From Natrinema salinisoli (GTDB lineage Archaea > Halobacteriota > Halobacteria > Halobacteriales > Natrialbaceae): DNA of 64,000 nucleotides. A program made the position numbers and the translations under genes. A model generated the notes under the pieces. The model did no database searches and was not told the DNA's origin. It saw only the letters and a program-made list of their open reading frames with translations. Positions 16,559-26,001 of the stretch are shown piece by piece. The stretch is from NCBI RefSeq assembly GCF_020405205.1, contig NZ_CP084469.1, positions 1,364,001 through 1,428,000 on the forward strand, in the 5' to 3' direction. Every line of letters begins with the position of its first letter. The stretch's first letter is position 1.

Positions 16559-17011
16559 ATGGGGTTCGAACTACGCGATCACACCGCCGACGTGGCAGTG
16601 TCGGCGACCGGCAACTCGCTCGAGGCGACTGTCGCGGCGGTGGCCGACGGGCTCGGGGCCGCCTCGTGCGACGACATACCGGCCGAGACGGGCGACCGCT
16701 TTTCGCTCACCGTGACGGCCGAGAACCGGGAGGCGCTGTTGTTCGATTACCTCGACGAACTGATCTACCTGCGGGACGTTCGAGCGGAACTGCCCGTCGA
16801 CCATCGGGTCGACTCGATCGAAACGCGCGGGTCGGAAGACGACTCGACCGGGTCCGACGGATCTACCGAGTGGCACCTCGAGGCGAGCGCTCGCGGCGTT
16901 CCCCTCGCCGAGATCGACGCCCGAGAGGTGAAGGCGGTGACGTACTCGGAGATGCGCCTCGAGCGAACTGAGGAGGGGGAATGGGAGGCGTACGTCGTCT
17001 TCGACGTATAG
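16559..17011 (+). CDS. archease (RtcB activator)
   Basis: Archease helps the RNA ligase RtcB turn over by promoting guanylylation. The 150-residue protein has the family pattern: N-terminal GFELRDHTADVAVSATG, the LFDYLDELIYLRD segment, the acidic EIDAREVKAVTYSEM metal-binding region and C-terminal WEAYVVFDV. It contains an acidic insert (about 90-106), common in halophiles. rtcB lies 1.3 kb downstream on the same strand, but a DoxX-type membrane gene sits between. Confidence 0.95.
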   Translation: MGFELRDHTADVAVSATGNSLEATVAAVADGLGAASCDDIPAETGDRFSLTVTAENREALLFDYLDELIYLRDVRAELPVDHRVDSIETRGSEDDSTGSDGSTEWHLEASARGVPLAEIDAREVKAVTYSEMRLERTEEGEWEAYVVFDV

Positions 17012-17048
17012 GGCCGCCAGTGGAGTGGTCAGCGAGTACACGAGGACA

Positions 17049-18191
17049 ATGTCGCCGGCCGACCAGTTTTCACCGTACCGGGCTTATTTGGGAGCGATGC
17101 GTGATACGCTACGGACACGTGTGCGTCTCGTCGGAGCGACGATGGCCGTTTCGATCGCCCTGCTCGTGGCCGTGGAGTCCGCGCTCGCACACGAGGAGTA
17201 CGTCGTCGACGGGGAGCGCGACGTAGCTGTCGGTGAATTCCTCGCCGAGTCGCTCACCGATCCCTTCGTCGTCGGTCCGCTGTTGGCGGGTGCGGTGCTC
17301 GTTCTCGTCGGTATCGCGGGGTATCTGGTCGTTCCGCCGGTGGAGCGGGACGTCGGGGCCTTCCGGGCCGCCATGGGAGAGTATCGGTCGTACGTTCCCT
17401 GGCTCCTCCGGATCTCCTTTGGTATTCCACTGATCGGTGCCGGGTTCGGCGGCTATTTCATCAGCCCCGCAGTGCACGTTCAGGCACGACTCCTGCAGGT
17501 CGCGCTCGGGTTCCTGCTGCTGTTCGGGTTCGCGACACGTGTCGTCGCGCTGCTGACGCTCGGGTGCTACCTGATCGGCGTTGTAGTCCGGCCGATCCTC
17601 CTGTTACAGCTCGAGTTCGTCGGCGGTATGCTCGCCATCGCACTGATCGGGAGCGGTCGACCGAGTGCGGATCACGTCCTCCAGCGGGTCGCCGGCACAC
17701 CGGGGACGCTCTACGGACGACTCGACATCGTACACGATCGCGCCCGCGTATTCCAGGAGCGGATCCGCGAGTATCGCACGTTGGTACCGACGATCGTTCG
17801 TCTCGGTCTCGGCAGTACGTTCGTCTCCCTCGGGTTGGGCCAGAAGATTCTACGGCCCGGTATCGGGCTCGCCGTCGTCGACAAGTACGAGTTGACGACG
17901 GTCGTCCCAGCCAGCCCGGAACTGTGGGTGCTCGGTGCGGGACTGGCCGAGATCGGACTGGGTCTCGCGCTGGTAGGAGGGTTCTTTACCCGTGCGAGCG
18001 CGGCATCGGCGATCGGCGTGTTCTCGCTCACGCTCTTCGCTCTGCCCGACGATCCCGTCCTCGCCCACGTCGGACTCTTCGGACTGGCGTCCGTGCTACT
18101 CATCACCGGAAGCGGCCCCTACGCCATCGATCGTCGTCTCGAGCCCGTCGAGACGGAGGAACCCGCAGACGCAGTCCCCGAAGCCGCGTAA
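17049..18191 (+). CDS. tandem DoxX-like membrane protein
   Basis: A roughly 380-residue membrane protein with about nine hydrophobic helices. Two related DoxX-type units are visible: YVPWLLRISFGIPLIGAGFGGYF...LGFLLLFGFATRVVALL and LVPTIVRLGLGSTFVSLGLGQKIL...AGLAEIGLGLALVGGFFTRASAA. DoxX-family proteins include the thiosulfate:quinone oxidoreductase subunit and terminal oxidase-linked proteins. The electron partner here is unknown. A signal-like segment ends near SALAHEE. The ATG at 17049 was chosen; 17025 and 17097 are also possible. It lies between archease and rtcB, 37 nt after archease. Confidence 0.75.
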   Translation: MSPADQFSPYRAYLGAMRDTLRTRVRLVGATMAVSIALLVAVESALAHEEYVVDGERDVAVGEFLAESLTDPFVVGPLLAGAVLVLVGIAGYLVVPPVERDVGAFRAAMGEYRSYVPWLLRISFGIPLIGAGFGGYFISPAVHVQARLLQVALGFLLLFGFATRVVALLTLGCYLIGVVVRPILLLQLEFVGGMLAIALIGSGRPSADHVLQRVAGTPGTLYGRLDIVHDRARVFQERIREYRTLVPTIVRLGLGSTFVSLGLGQKILRPGIGLAVVDKYELTTVVPASPELWVLGAGLAEIGLGLALVGGFFTRASAASAIGVFSLTLFALPDDPVLAHVGLFGLASVLLITGSGPYAIDRRLEPVETEEPADAVPEAA

Positions 18192-18276
18192 CCCTCGTGC
18201 GATTCGCCACTGTGAGTGAGTGTCGAAGGGAGCGGCGAGACGAACACCTTTCATCACTGCGGTCCGAATTTCGCGT

Positions 18277-19743
18277 ATGACCACCTTCGACGCCAACGGC
18301 ATCACGCTCGAGCGGGTACGCGAGTACGTCTGGGAGATTCCACAGGAGGGCGACATGCGCGTCCCCGCACGGGTACTGGCGAGCGAGGCGTTGCTCGAGG
18401 AGATCGAGGACGACAAGACACTCGAACAGATCAAGAACACGACCCATCTGCCCGGAATTACCAAGTACGCTATCTGCATGCCGGACGGGCATCAGGGCTA
18501 CGGCTTCCCGGTCGGCGGGGTCGGCGCGCTCGACGCCGAAAACGGCTGTATTTCGCCGGGAGCGGTCGGCTACGACATCAATTGCGGCGTCCGAATGATG
18601 CGGACGAACCTGACCTACGACGAGGTGCAGGGTCACGAGGAGGAACTCGTCGACTCCCTCTTCGCCAACATTCCATCGGGGCTCGGCGGCGGCGGCATCG
18701 TCGAAGCCGGCGTCGACACCATCGACGAGATCCTCGCCCGCGGCGTCGACTGGGCGCTCGAGAACGGCCACGCCGTCGAGGACGACCTCCTGCACTGCGA
18801 GGACGAGGGCATGCGCGAGGGCGCGGACCCGGACAAAGTGAGCCAGAAAGCCAAGGACCGCGGGAAGAACCAGATCGGCTCGCTCGGGTCGGGGAACCAC
18901 TTCCTCGAGGTGCAACGCGTGACCGACGTCTTCGATTCGGCCGTGGGCGAGGCCTACGGGCTCGAAGAGGACCAGATCGTCGTGTTGATTCACTGCGGTT
19001 CCCGTGGACTGGGCCACCAGACCTGCAACGACTACCTGCGGAAGATCGAGCAGCAACACAAGGGCTTGCTGGACCAGTTGCCAGACAAAGAACTCGCGGC
19101 AGCGCCAGCGGGCTCGCAGCTCGCCGAGGACTACTACGGCGCGATGAACGCGGCGATCAACTTCGCGTGGGTCAACCGCCAGCTGATCATGCACCGGACC
19201 CGACAGGTCTTCGAGCGCGTGTTCGATCGCTCCTGGGAGGTGATGGAGATGGAGTTACTCTACGACGTGGCCCACAATATCGCCAAGAAGGAAACGCACA
19301 CGGTGAACGACGAGGGCGACGAGCGCGAACTCTACGTCCACCGGAAGGGTGCCACGCGGGCGTTCCCCGCCGGCCACCCCGAGGTACCGAACGCCTACCG
19401 CGACGTCGGCCAGCCGGTGATCATCCCCGGCAGCATGGGTGCCGGCAGCTACGTTCTCCGGGGCGGCGAGAACTCGATGAACCTGACATTCGGCTCCACG
19501 GCCCACGGTGCGGGCCGCCTGATGAGCCGTACGCAGGCGAAAAACGAGTTCTGGGGCGGCGACGTCCAGCAGGACCTCGAGGACCAGCAGGCGATCTACG
19601 TCAAGGCCCAGTCCGGCGCCACGATCGCCGAGGAAGCGCCGGGCGTCTACAAGGACGTCGACGAGGTCGTCCGCGTCTCGGACGAACTCGGCATCGGCGA
19701 CAGGGTCGCGCGGACGTTCCCCGTGTGTAACATCAAGGGGTGA
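18277..19743 (+). CDS. rtcB: tRNA-splicing ligase RtcB
   Basis: RtcB joins 2',3'-cyclic phosphate and 5'-OH RNA ends after intron removal from tRNA, using GTP and Mn2+. The 488-residue protein shows the family motifs: MPDGHQGYGFPVGGV, the metal-binding Cys in GYDINCGVRMMRTN, IGSLGSGNHFLEVQ, IHCGSRGLGHQ, PGSMGAGSYVLRG and the active-site region FGSTAHGAGRLMSR with its histidine. No intein is present. The ATG at 18277 opens the conserved N-terminus (MTTFDANGITLERVREYVWEI); the longer reading frame before it is not protein-like. Confidence 0.96.
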   Translation: MTTFDANGITLERVREYVWEIPQEGDMRVPARVLASEALLEEIEDDKTLEQIKNTTHLPGITKYAICMPDGHQGYGFPVGGVGALDAENGCISPGAVGYDINCGVRMMRTNLTYDEVQGHEEELVDSLFANIPSGLGGGGIVEAGVDTIDEILARGVDWALENGHAVEDDLLHCEDEGMREGADPDKVSQKAKDRGKNQIGSLGSGNHFLEVQRVTDVFDSAVGEAYGLEEDQIVVLIHCGSRGLGHQTCNDYLRKIEQQHKGLLDQLPDKELAAAPAGSQLAEDYYGAMNAAINFAWVNRQLIMHRTRQVFERVFDRSWEVMEMELLYDVAHNIAKKETHTVNDEGDERELYVHRKGATRAFPAGHPEVPNAYRDVGQPVIIPGSMGAGSYVLRGGENSMNLTFGSTAHGAGRLMSRTQAKNEFWGGDVQQDLEDQQAIYVKAQSGATIAEEAPGVYKDVDEVVRVSDELGIGDRVARTFPVCNIKG

Positions 19744-19807
19744 TCGGGGTTCGTCCATCACGTAGGACCAGCAGAAGAGTCATATATTGTTGTCGGAAAT
19801 TCGACGT

Positions 19808-20032
19808 ATGCGCGTCAGTGCCGACGACGGTCGTCTTTCGCTTCCGGAATCGGTTCAGGAACGGTTCGGCGAGGAGTTCGAACTCATCGAGCGCTCCGAC
19901 CGGCTGGTACTCGTCCCGGTTCCCGATGACCCCCTCGAGGCACTCCGAGAAGCGGCCACTGGAAGTGACAAAACGGTAGCGGAACTCGAAGAAGACGCAC
20001 TGGACGAGGCACTCGAAGAAGCCGGTCGGTGA
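19808..20032 (+). CDS. orphan AbrB/MazE-type DNA-binding antitoxin-like protein
   Basis: A 74-residue protein with a swapped-hairpin AbrB fold: MRVSADDGRLSLPESVQERFGEEFELIERSDRLVLVPVPDD, then an acidic helix. Such proteins usually precede a PIN-domain (VapC) toxin or act alone as regulators. No toxin gene follows; the next gene is on the other strand. The ATG at 19808 has TCATATATTG (19778-19787) about 25 nt upstream, so it should be leaderless. Confidence 0.7.
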   Translation: MRVSADDGRLSLPESVQERFGEEFELIERSDRLVLVPVPDDPLEALREAATGSDKTVAELEEDALDEALEEAGR

Positions 20033-20127
20033 CGAACCCCATTATGGCCCTCTGAAGTCGGGTCACGATAGCGACCCTGAGCGGATCGAATCGGAAGAGA
20101 GGGACCGGTCGTCGTCGTATCCGAGCG

Positions 20128-20346
20128 CTATTTCAATCGATACGGACTTTCGTCGTCCTCCCCGTCACCGTCGTCGTCACCGTCCTCGTACGGTTTTCGC
20201 GCAGTGATCGTCACGGTCGCTTCCGGGTCGTCCTCGTCGGCCCACGGGCTGTCGTAGGCCGAAATCTCGAGGTCAGTGACGTCCCATCCCTCCTTCTCGA
20301 TGAGTTCCACGAGGCGACGCTGGTCCGCGAGCATGTCCTCGTCCAT
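20128..20346 (-). CDS. small acidic haloarchaeal protein of unknown function
   Basis: A 72-residue protein: a helix (MDEDMLADQRRLVELIEKEGWDV), a short strand region (TDLEISAYD), another strand (ATVTITARKPY) and a D/G/E-rich tail ending SPYRLK. I do not recognise a named family, but the amphipathic pattern and biased codon use look like a real gene. A decayed regulator remnant lies just upstream on the same strand. Confidence 0.5.
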   Translation of the reverse strand: MDEDMLADQRRLVELIEKEGWDVTDLEISAYDSPWADEDDPEATVTITARKPYEDGDDDGDGEDDESPYRLK

Positions 20347-20440
20347 GGCTCGTCGTTCGAGCGTGGTCGGTGTAGGTCTTCCGCCGGCCGGTCAATGAGC
20401 GACGCTGCACGTTACTCCGGTCCGGCGATTCACCGACATC

Positions 20441-20548
20441 GATGACTTCCTCGACGACGCGCTCGATGTCGAAATCGTCCGTCTCCTCGAGCGTGTGCCC
20501 GAGCGTGAACTCGGCGGCGGGGACCGTGAGTTCCCCGGTGGTACTCAT
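20441..20548 (-). pseudogene. N-terminal remnant of a Bat-type HTH-10 regulator
   Basis: The frame starting at ATG 20548 reads STTGELTVPAAEFTLGHTLE, which matches the opening of haloarchaeal Bat/HTH-10 regulators (S.I.EF.VPA..FALG.TL). After about 36 residues the homology stops; the frame then runs into the shadow of the 72-residue gene, and the other two frames hit stops within a few codons. No HTH-10 domain remains nearby. I read it as a truncated relic. Confidence 0.5.
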
Positions 20549-20708
20549 GGGGACGACCACCACGTGGACCGGAAAGATACCGGAGTCGGGCCGAGTGCGC
20601 GGACTCCCCGTTTTCGTAACACACTGACAGTAATTCGAAACCGAAATCAGTTACCATCCACCCGAACTCCCCGGCGTGTTTAAGCGGATCCGACTGCAAA
20701 TCGATGGT

Positions 20709-21680
20709 ATGCTCGCCGACGAATTCGGGCGGGAGGTAACTGGGGTACGTGTCTCTCTCACTGATCGGTGTAATTTCGACTGCGTCTACTGTCACAACGA
20801 GGGGCTCGGGGACACTCGCGGACCGATGGATCCCCAGGACGACGAGATGTCGACCGACGACGTCGTCCGATTTCTCGAGGTCGCCGCCGAGTTCGACGTC
20901 GACGCGGTCAAGTTCACGGGTGGAGAGCCGATGTTGCGACAGGATCTCGAGGAGATCATCGAACGCACGCCGGAGCAAATGGAGGTCTCGCTGACGACTA
21001 ACGGCACGTTCCTCCCCGGCCGCGCCGAGGACCTCGTCGACGCCGGCCTCGAGCGGGTCAACGTCTCCCAGGACGCGCTCGATCCCGAGGACTTCGCCGC
21101 GGTGACGAAGAGCGGGGCTTACGAGAAGGTGCTCGAGGGCGTCGAGGCGGCGCTCGACGCAGGGTTGGACCCGGTCAAGCTCAACATGGTCGTCTTCGAG
21201 CACACTGCGGGGTACGTGCCGGAGATGGTCGACCACGTCGCGGAAAACGACGGGCTTCAGCTCCAGTTGATCGAGTACATGCCCGAGCTGACGGGCAAGC
21301 CGGAGTGGAACATCGACATCGGGCGGGTCCACGACTGGCTGGCCGAGCAGGCCGACGAGATCGAGCATCGCGAGATGCACGACCGCAAACGGTACTGGGT
21401 CGATGGGGGCATGGTCGAAATCGTCGATCCCGTGGAGAACCCCACCTTCTGTGCGAACTGCCACCGCGTTCGGGTCACGCACGAAGGCTACCTGAAGGGG
21501 TGTCTCAACCGCAACGACGATCTCAAGTCGATGGGCGAGATGACGAAACCGGAGATCAGGGATGCCTTCCGCGAGACCGTCGCGAATCGGGTCCCCTACT
21601 ACGGCGAGTACATGGTCCAGAACGACGAGGGCCAGTGGGAAATCAACGAGAAGTACATCGAAGAGTACGCGGGAGTGTAG
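20709..21680 (+). CDS. moaA: GTP 3',8-cyclase MoaA
   Basis: A radical SAM enzyme that starts molybdenum cofactor synthesis by converting GTP to 3',8-cyclo-7,8-dihydro-GTP. The N-terminal 4Fe-4S cluster motif is C-x3-C-x2-C in [17 protein letters not shown]; the SAM-binding GGEP is in [12 protein letters not shown]. The C-terminal second cluster motif is C-x2-C-x13-C in FCANCHRVR......LKGCL. Length is 323 residues. ATG 20709 is leaderless with TTTAAGC (20680-20686) 26 nt upstream; the earlier in-frame ATG lies over that box. It lacks the usual C-terminal GG. Confidence 0.93.
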   Translation: MLADEFGREVTGVRVSLTDRCNFDCVYCHNEGLGDTRGPMDPQDDEMSTDDVVRFLEVAAEFDVDAVKFTGGEPMLRQDLEEIIERTPEQMEVSLTTNGTFLPGRAEDLVDAGLERVNVSQDALDPEDFAAVTKSGAYEKVLEGVEAALDAGLDPVKLNMVVFEHTAGYVPEMVDHVAENDGLQLQLIEYMPELTGKPEWNIDIGRVHDWLAEQADEIEHREMHDRKRYWVDGGMVEIVDPVENPTFCANCHRVRVTHEGYLKGCLNRNDDLKSMGEMTKPEIRDAFRETVANRVPYYGEYMVQNDEGQWEINEKYIEEYAGV

Positions 21681-21872
21681 CTGACAGCATCAGGTACCGC
21701 CCGGTCCGAACCGTCTCTTTCTCCGACCCGAGCGGCGGAATCACGACAGAGAGGACCACACGAGCGGCCGCCACCTTTCGTTGCCCTTAAGTAGTCGACG
21801 GGGGTAGGTTCGGGTGCAATACGTGTAGGGGAGTGATCCCCGAGTCCGGGAGGGCGATGATAGACGGACGGT

Positions 21873-21955
21873 GTTGTGGTAGCCAAGCGGCCCAAGGCGC
21901 ATGGTTGCTAACCATGTGGCGTCAAGCCTCCGGGGTTCGAATCCCCGCCACAACG
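21873..21955 (+). tRNA. tRNA-Ser(GCT)
   Basis: Acceptor arms GTTGTGG (21873-21879) and CCACAAC (21948-21954) pair; discriminator base is G21955. The anticodon loop TTGCTAA carries anticodon GCT. A long variable arm (GTGGCGTCAAGCCTCC region) marks a class II tRNA, as for serine. The T arm reads GGGGTTCGAATCCCC. The CCA end is not encoded. It lies 73 nt before rps13 on the same strand. A TTAAG promoter element is near 21786. Confidence 0.95.
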
Positions 21956-21967
21956 TCGGACACTTCG

Positions 21968-21985
21968 CTGGCGTTTTCCCGCCAG
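21968..21985 (+). other. hairpin between tRNA-Ser and rps13
   Basis: CTGGCG-TTTTCC-CGCCAG is a perfect 6-bp stem. It may mark tRNA 3' processing or partial termination, separating tRNA from the ribosomal protein message. Confidence 0.5.
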
Positions 21986-22028
21986 TCGATTTGCAACGCT
22001 CGCAGACCAGACACAGATACACGACAAT

Positions 22029-22562
22029 ATGAGCGCCGAAGAACCTCAAGAACAAGAAGACGACGAAGATCTTCGATACTTCGTTCGCATCGGGCAAACC
22101 GACCTCGATGGGACGAAGTCCGTCGAGCGCTCGCTCTCGGAGATGAACGGGATCGGTCGCCGAACCGCCCGGCTCATCGCCGACGAAGCGGGTGTCGACC
22201 GAACGGCGACGTTCGGCCGTCTCGACGACGACGTCATCGATGGCGTCATCGAAGTCGTCGAGAACTACGCTGCGGAAGTCCCGGACTGGCTCAACAACCG
22301 CCAGGACGACTTCTACAGCGGTGAAACGACCCACGAGATCGGCAACGATCTCCAGTTGACTCGACAGCACGACATCAACCGGATGAAGATGATCGACTCC
22401 TACAAAGGGTCCCGCCACAAGCGCGGCCAGAAGGTTCGCGGTCAGCGAACCAAGTCCACCGGTCGTACGGAGGGCACCATCGGAGTCAACGTCGAAGAGA
22501 TCCGCGAAGAACAGGCCGAAGAGGCCGCCGCGGCCGAAGAAGAAGAGGACGAGGGTGAATAA
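22029..22562 (+). CDS. rps13: 30S ribosomal protein S13
   Basis: S13p of the small-subunit head, contacting the A and P sites. The 177-residue protein has [11 protein letters not shown] at the start of the fold, the helix-turn [16 protein letters not shown], and the RNA-binding [21 protein letters not shown] tail typical of archaeal S13, ending in an acidic E/A stretch. Its last base overlaps the S4 start. First protein gene of the S13-S4-S11-RpoD group. Confidence 0.97.
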   Translation: MSAEEPQEQEDDEDLRYFVRIGQTDLDGTKSVERSLSEMNGIGRRTARLIADEAGVDRTATFGRLDDDVIDGVIEVVENYAAEVPDWLNNRQDDFYSGETTHEIGNDLQLTRQHDINRMKMIDSYKGSRHKRGQKVRGQRTKSTGRTEGTIGVNVEEIREEQAEEAAAAEEEEDEGE

Positions 22563-23083
22563 TGCCACTCGGCACTGACACCAAGCAATACGAAACGCCG
22601 AACCACCCCTACCAGGGTGAGCGCATTGCATCCGAACACTCCCTCGTCGACCGCTACGGGCTCAAGAACAAGGAAGAGCTCTGGCGAGCACAGTCCGAGC
22701 TTCGCTCCTACCGGCGCGAGGCCCGAGAACTGCTCGGCCAGGCCCAGGACGACGAAACCGTCATCCGCCGCTCCGAGGAGTTCCTCGGTCGGCTCAAGCG
22801 CGTCGGCATCCTCGACGAGACCGACGAGCTCGGCGACATCCTGTCGCTCGAGATCGAGGACATCCTCGAGCGCCGACTGCAGACGATCGTCTACCGGAAC
22901 GGACTGGCGAACACGACCCAGCAGGCCCGCCAGTTCATCACCCACGGCCACATCGTGGTCGACGGGCAGCGCCACAGCATCCCGTCCTACGTCGTCGACG
23001 TCGACGAGGAGGACCTGGTGGCCTTCGACGAGAACAGCTCGCTCGCGGACGACCTCCACCCGGAACGCGCGGAGGGCCAATAA
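22562..23083 (+). CDS. rps4: 30S ribosomal protein S4
   Basis: S4p, a primary 16S rRNA binder. Its 173 residues include the N-terminal archaeal S4e/S9-like region ([25 protein letters not shown]) and an S4 RNA-binding domain ([40 protein letters not shown]). Starts on the overlapping TAATG after S13 and is followed one base after its stop by S11. Confidence 0.97.
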   Translation: MPLGTDTKQYETPNHPYQGERIASEHSLVDRYGLKNKEELWRAQSELRSYRREARELLGQAQDDETVIRRSEEFLGRLKRVGILDETDELGDILSLEIEDILERRLQTIVYRNGLANTTQQARQFITHGHIVVDGQRHSIPSYVVDVDEEDLVAFDENSSLADDLHPERAEGQ

Positions 23084-23084
23084 C

Positions 23085-23474
23085 ATGAGTCAGGACGACG
23101 ACAAATGGGGCATTGCCCACGTACACGCATCGTTCAACAACACCGTCATGACCGTGACCGACCTCACGGGCGCGGAGACGATCGCCAAGTCCTCCGGTGG
23201 GACCGCGGTCAAGCAAAACCGCGACGAGGCGTCGCCGTACGCGGCCATGCAGATGGCCGAGTCCGTCGCCGAAGAGGTCAAAGCGGCCGGCATCACGGGC
23301 CTGCACGTTCACGTGCGCGGCCCCGGCGGCAACCTGCAGAAATCCCCCGGTCCGGGTGCACAGGCGACGATCCGTGCGCTCGCCCGTTCGGGCATCGAGA
23401 TCGGGCGCATCGAGGACGTCACGCCGGTCCCGCACGACGGATCGCGCGCTCCGAAAGGGAAGGGCGGCTACTAG
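23085..23474 (+). CDS. rps11: 30S ribosomal protein S11
   Basis: S11p lines the mRNA exit/platform region. The 129-residue protein has [23 protein letters not shown], the [16 protein letters not shown] helix, [10 protein letters not shown] and the C-terminal [21 protein letters not shown], all diagnostic of archaeal S11. Confidence 0.97.
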   Translation: MSQDDDKWGIAHVHASFNNTVMTVTDLTGAETIAKSSGGTAVKQNRDEASPYAAMQMAESVAEEVKAAGITGLHVHVRGPGGNLQKSPGPGAQATIRALARSGIEIGRIEDVTPVPHDGSRAPKGKGGY

Positions 23475-23477
23475 ACC

Positions 23478-24227
23478 ATGACTGCAGAGTACGACGTCGA
23501 GTTCGTCGAACGCGAGGATCGGGAAGCCCGATTCATCGTCCGCGGCGTGACACCCGGGTTCGCTAACGGGATCCGTCGAGCGATGGTCGCCGACGTGCCG
23601 ACGATGGCCGTCGACACCGTTCGGTTCGTCGAGAACTCGTCGGTGATGTTCGACGAGCAACTCGCTTTGCGACTCGGGCTCGTCCCGCTGACGACGCCGC
23701 CGGTCGGCGAGTTCGCCGAGGACGATACCGTCACGCTCTCGATCGACGTCGAAGGGCCGGCAACCGCCTACTCCGGCGATCTCGTCTCCAGCGACGACCT
23801 CGTCCAACCCGCGGACGAGAACGTTCCGATCATCGAACTCAAAGACGACCAGCGCCTCGAGGCCGAGGCCGACGCTGTGATCGACCGCGGGAAGGACCAC
23901 GCCAAACACCAGGGCGGGGTCGCGGTCGGGTACCGACACCTCCAGCGCGTGGAGGTCGACGGTGATCTTCCGGAGTTCGAAGACGAGGAGAGTCGGATCA
24001 TTCGCGGCGTTATCGAGGACGAGGGCGAACTGGTGTCGACGAGCGAGTTCGACCACGATCTCTCGAACCGCTATCCGGGCAAAGAGGTCCGGGTCGAGGA
24101 CGTGCCGAACGCCTTCGTCTTCCACGTGGAGACAGACGGCTCGTTCCCCATCGAGGAGCTCGTGACGCGGGCCGCGGATACGCTCGCAGAACGCGCGACC
24201 GAACTCGAAGACGCAGTACAGCTGTAG
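23478..24227 (+). CDS. rpoD: DNA-directed RNA polymerase subunit D
   Basis: Archaeal RpoD (Rpb3/alpha homologue) forms the assembly platform with RpoL. The 249-residue protein shows the alpha-like dimerisation part ([33 protein letters not shown]) and the inserted domain. The cysteines of the 4Fe-4S insert known in some archaea are absent, as usual in halophiles. Downstream by 130 nt is tRNA-Leu. Confidence 0.97.
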   Translation: MTAEYDVEFVEREDREARFIVRGVTPGFANGIRRAMVADVPTMAVDTVRFVENSSVMFDEQLALRLGLVPLTTPPVGEFAEDDTVTLSIDVEGPATAYSGDLVSSDDLVQPADENVPIIELKDDQRLEAEADAVIDRGKDHAKHQGGVAVGYRHLQRVEVDGDLPEFEDEESRIIRGVIEDEGELVSTSEFDHDLSNRYPGKEVRVEDVPNAFVFHVETDGSFPIEELVTRAADTLAERATELEDAVQL

Positions 24228-24356
24228 ATATGAACCGACGCCCCCAACCCACTCAGGAGACGCCGCTCGCCGACGCCGTGAGCGACGAGACCGGCGATCG
24301 CGTCTCCGCTGGAATCGAAAGGGGTTTGAAGGGGCGACGGGTAGACGGAAGTGCGA

Positions 24357-24441
24357 GCAGGGATAGCCAAGTTAGGCCAACGGCGCAGCGTTCAGGGCGC
24401 TGTCTCGTAGGAGTCCGCAGGTTCAAATCCTGCTCCCTGCA
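24357..24441 (+). tRNA. tRNA-Leu(CAG)
   Basis: Acceptor arms GCAGGGA (24357-24363) and TCCCTGC (24434-24440) pair; discriminator A24441. The anticodon loop TTCAGGG carries anticodon CAG. A long variable arm marks class II. The T arm is CAGGTTCAAATCCTG. It stands between rpoD and the L18e-L13-S9 genes, the arrangement described for the halobacterial S9 operon, where a tRNA-Leu is cotranscribed. Confidence 0.95.
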
Positions 24442-24600
24442 TCACTTCTCTACGACCGAGCGACAGTCGGGACGGAGTCGATCGTGGTTCGATCACGATC
24501 GCTTCGCGACCGGGTTCGTTCGGCAGTACAACAATTTCGATTCCACAGTCGACGGCGCAGTTCCTCGCGTCGTCGATCAGTTAGCAGTTGGAGGATACCA

Positions 24601-24954
24601 ATGAGTAGCAAGACTAATCCGAGGCTCAACGATCTTATCGCCGAGCTGAAGTCGACGTCCCGCGAAGCGGGCGCCGACGTCTGGCGAGACGTTGCGGATC
24701 GACTCGAGAAGCCCCGGCGCACACACGCTGAGGTAAACCTGGGCCGTATCGAGCGATACGCACGCGAAGAAGAGACTGTCGTCGTTCCCGGCAAAGTGCT
24801 GGGATCCGGCGCACTACAGAAGAACGTCACCGTCGCTGCCGTCAACTTCTCTTCGTCCGCAGAGACGAAGATCGAACAGGTCGGCGAGACGGTCCCACTC
24901 GAGGAAGCCCTCGAGGACAACCCCGAAGGGTCTAACGTCCGGGTGATTCGATGA
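24601..24954 (+). CDS. rpl18e: 50S ribosomal protein L18e
   Basis: L18e (117 residues), specific to archaea and eukaryotes. Motifs: [36 protein letters not shown] and [25 protein letters not shown]. The ATG at 24601 opens the conserved N-terminus; the longer open frame is noncoding leader after tRNA-Leu. Overlaps L13 by four bases. Confidence 0.96.
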   Translation: MSSKTNPRLNDLIAELKSTSREAGADVWRDVADRLEKPRRTHAEVNLGRIERYAREEETVVVPGKVLGSGALQKNVTVAAVNFSSSAETKIEQVGETVPLEEALEDNPEGSNVRVIR

Positions 24955-25400
24955 GTCTCGCAGAGTTCGACGCAGATCTCGTCGTCGACGCACAGGACTG
25001 TATTCTCGGCCGAGTCGCGAGCGAGGTCGCCCAGCGCGCGCTGGACGGCGACCGCGTCGCGATCGTCAACGCCGAGGACGCGGTTATCACCGGCGACAAG
25101 GAAGACATCTTCGAGACGTACCGCACGCGGCTAGAGCTGGGCTCGGACCGCGGGCCCTACTATCCCAAGCGACCGGACACGATCTTCAAGCGGTCCGTTC
25201 GCGGGATGCTGCCGTACAAGAAACCCCGTGGCCGCGAGGCCCTCGACAGCGTTCGCGTCTACGTCGGCAACCCCTACGAGCACGACGACGACCACGAGTC
25301 GGAAGTCCTCGAGGGAACGTCGCTGGATCGCCTGTCGAACATCCGCTTCGTTCACCTACACGAAGTGTCCGAACAGTTAGGTGCTAACGTCACATGGTAA
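24951..25400 (+). CDS. rpl13: 50S ribosomal protein L13
   Basis: L13p, an early assembly protein of the large subunit. In its 149 residues are [38 protein letters not shown] and the basic [22 protein letters not shown]. Translationally coupled on both sides: ATGA overlap with L18e and a 7-nt overlap with S9. Confidence 0.96.
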   Translation: MSLAEFDADLVVDAQDCILGRVASEVAQRALDGDRVAIVNAEDAVITGDKEDIFETYRTRLELGSDRGPYYPKRPDTIFKRSVRGMLPYKKPRGREALDSVRVYVGNPYEHDDDHESEVLEGTSLDRLSNIRFVHLHEVSEQLGANVTW

Positions 25401-25792
25401 CCAACACGAGTGGCAAGAAAAAGACGGCCGTCGCTCGCGCCACGGTGCGCGAAGGCGAGGGTCGCGTTCGAATCAATTCCCAACCCGTCGAACTGGTCGA
25501 ACCCGAGATGTCCCGGCTCAAGATGCTCGAGCCGTTCCGCATCGTCGACGACGACCTGCGTGACGAGATGGACATCGACGTCCGCGTCGAGGGTGGCGGC
25601 ATCAGCGGGCAGGCAGACGCCGTTCGAACCGCGATCGCACGCGGGATCGTCCAGGAGACCAACGACGCCGAACTCCGCGACGCGTTCATGGAGTTCGACC
25701 GCTCGCTGCTGGTCAACGACGTTCGCCAGTCCGAACCGAAGAAGTGGGGCGGCCCGGGCGCTCGGGCGCGCTACCAGAAGTCCTACCGCTAA
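25394..25792 (+). CDS. rps9: 30S ribosomal protein S9
   Basis: S9p (132 residues), whose C-terminal tail touches the P-site tRNA. Motifs: [43 protein letters not shown], and the final basic [13 protein letters not shown]. Start overlaps the end of L13. Confidence 0.97.
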   Translation: MVTNTSGKKKTAVARATVREGEGRVRINSQPVELVEPEMSRLKMLEPFRIVDDDLRDEMDIDVRVEGGGISGQADAVRTAIARGIVQETNDAELRDAFMEFDRSLLVNDVRQSEPKKWGGPGARARYQKSYR

Positions 25793-25804
25793 GGTGATTC
25801 AGAC

Positions 25805-25999
25805 ATGATGGTACCGGTCCGGTGTTTCACCTGTGGCAACGTCGTCGCCGAACACTGGGAAGCGTTCGACGAGCGAGCGAACGAGGGCGACGAGGATCCC
25901 GAGAAGGTCCTCGACGACCTCGGTGTCGACCGCTACTGCTGTCGGCGCATGCTCGTCAGTCACAAGGACCTCGTCGACGTCGTCTCCCCGTACCAGTAA
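25805..25999 (+). CDS. rpoN: DNA-directed RNA polymerase subunit N
   Basis: Rpb10 homologue, 64 residues, with the zinc-binding pattern CFTCGNV near the N-terminus and YCCRRML later. Two ATGs in tandem (25805, 25808) are possible; [11 protein letters not shown] is common. It is part of the polymerase assembly platform with RpoD and RpoL. Confidence 0.95.
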   Translation: MMVPVRCFTCGNVVAEHWEAFDERANEGDEDPEKVLDDLGVDRYCCRRMLVSHKDLVDVVSPYQ

Positions 26000-26001
26000 C
26001 A

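Noticed and set aside
20273-20563. Full 96-codon minus frame as one gene
   Set aside because: Only its first 36 codons resemble a protein family; the rest is a shadow of the 72-residue gene in another frame.
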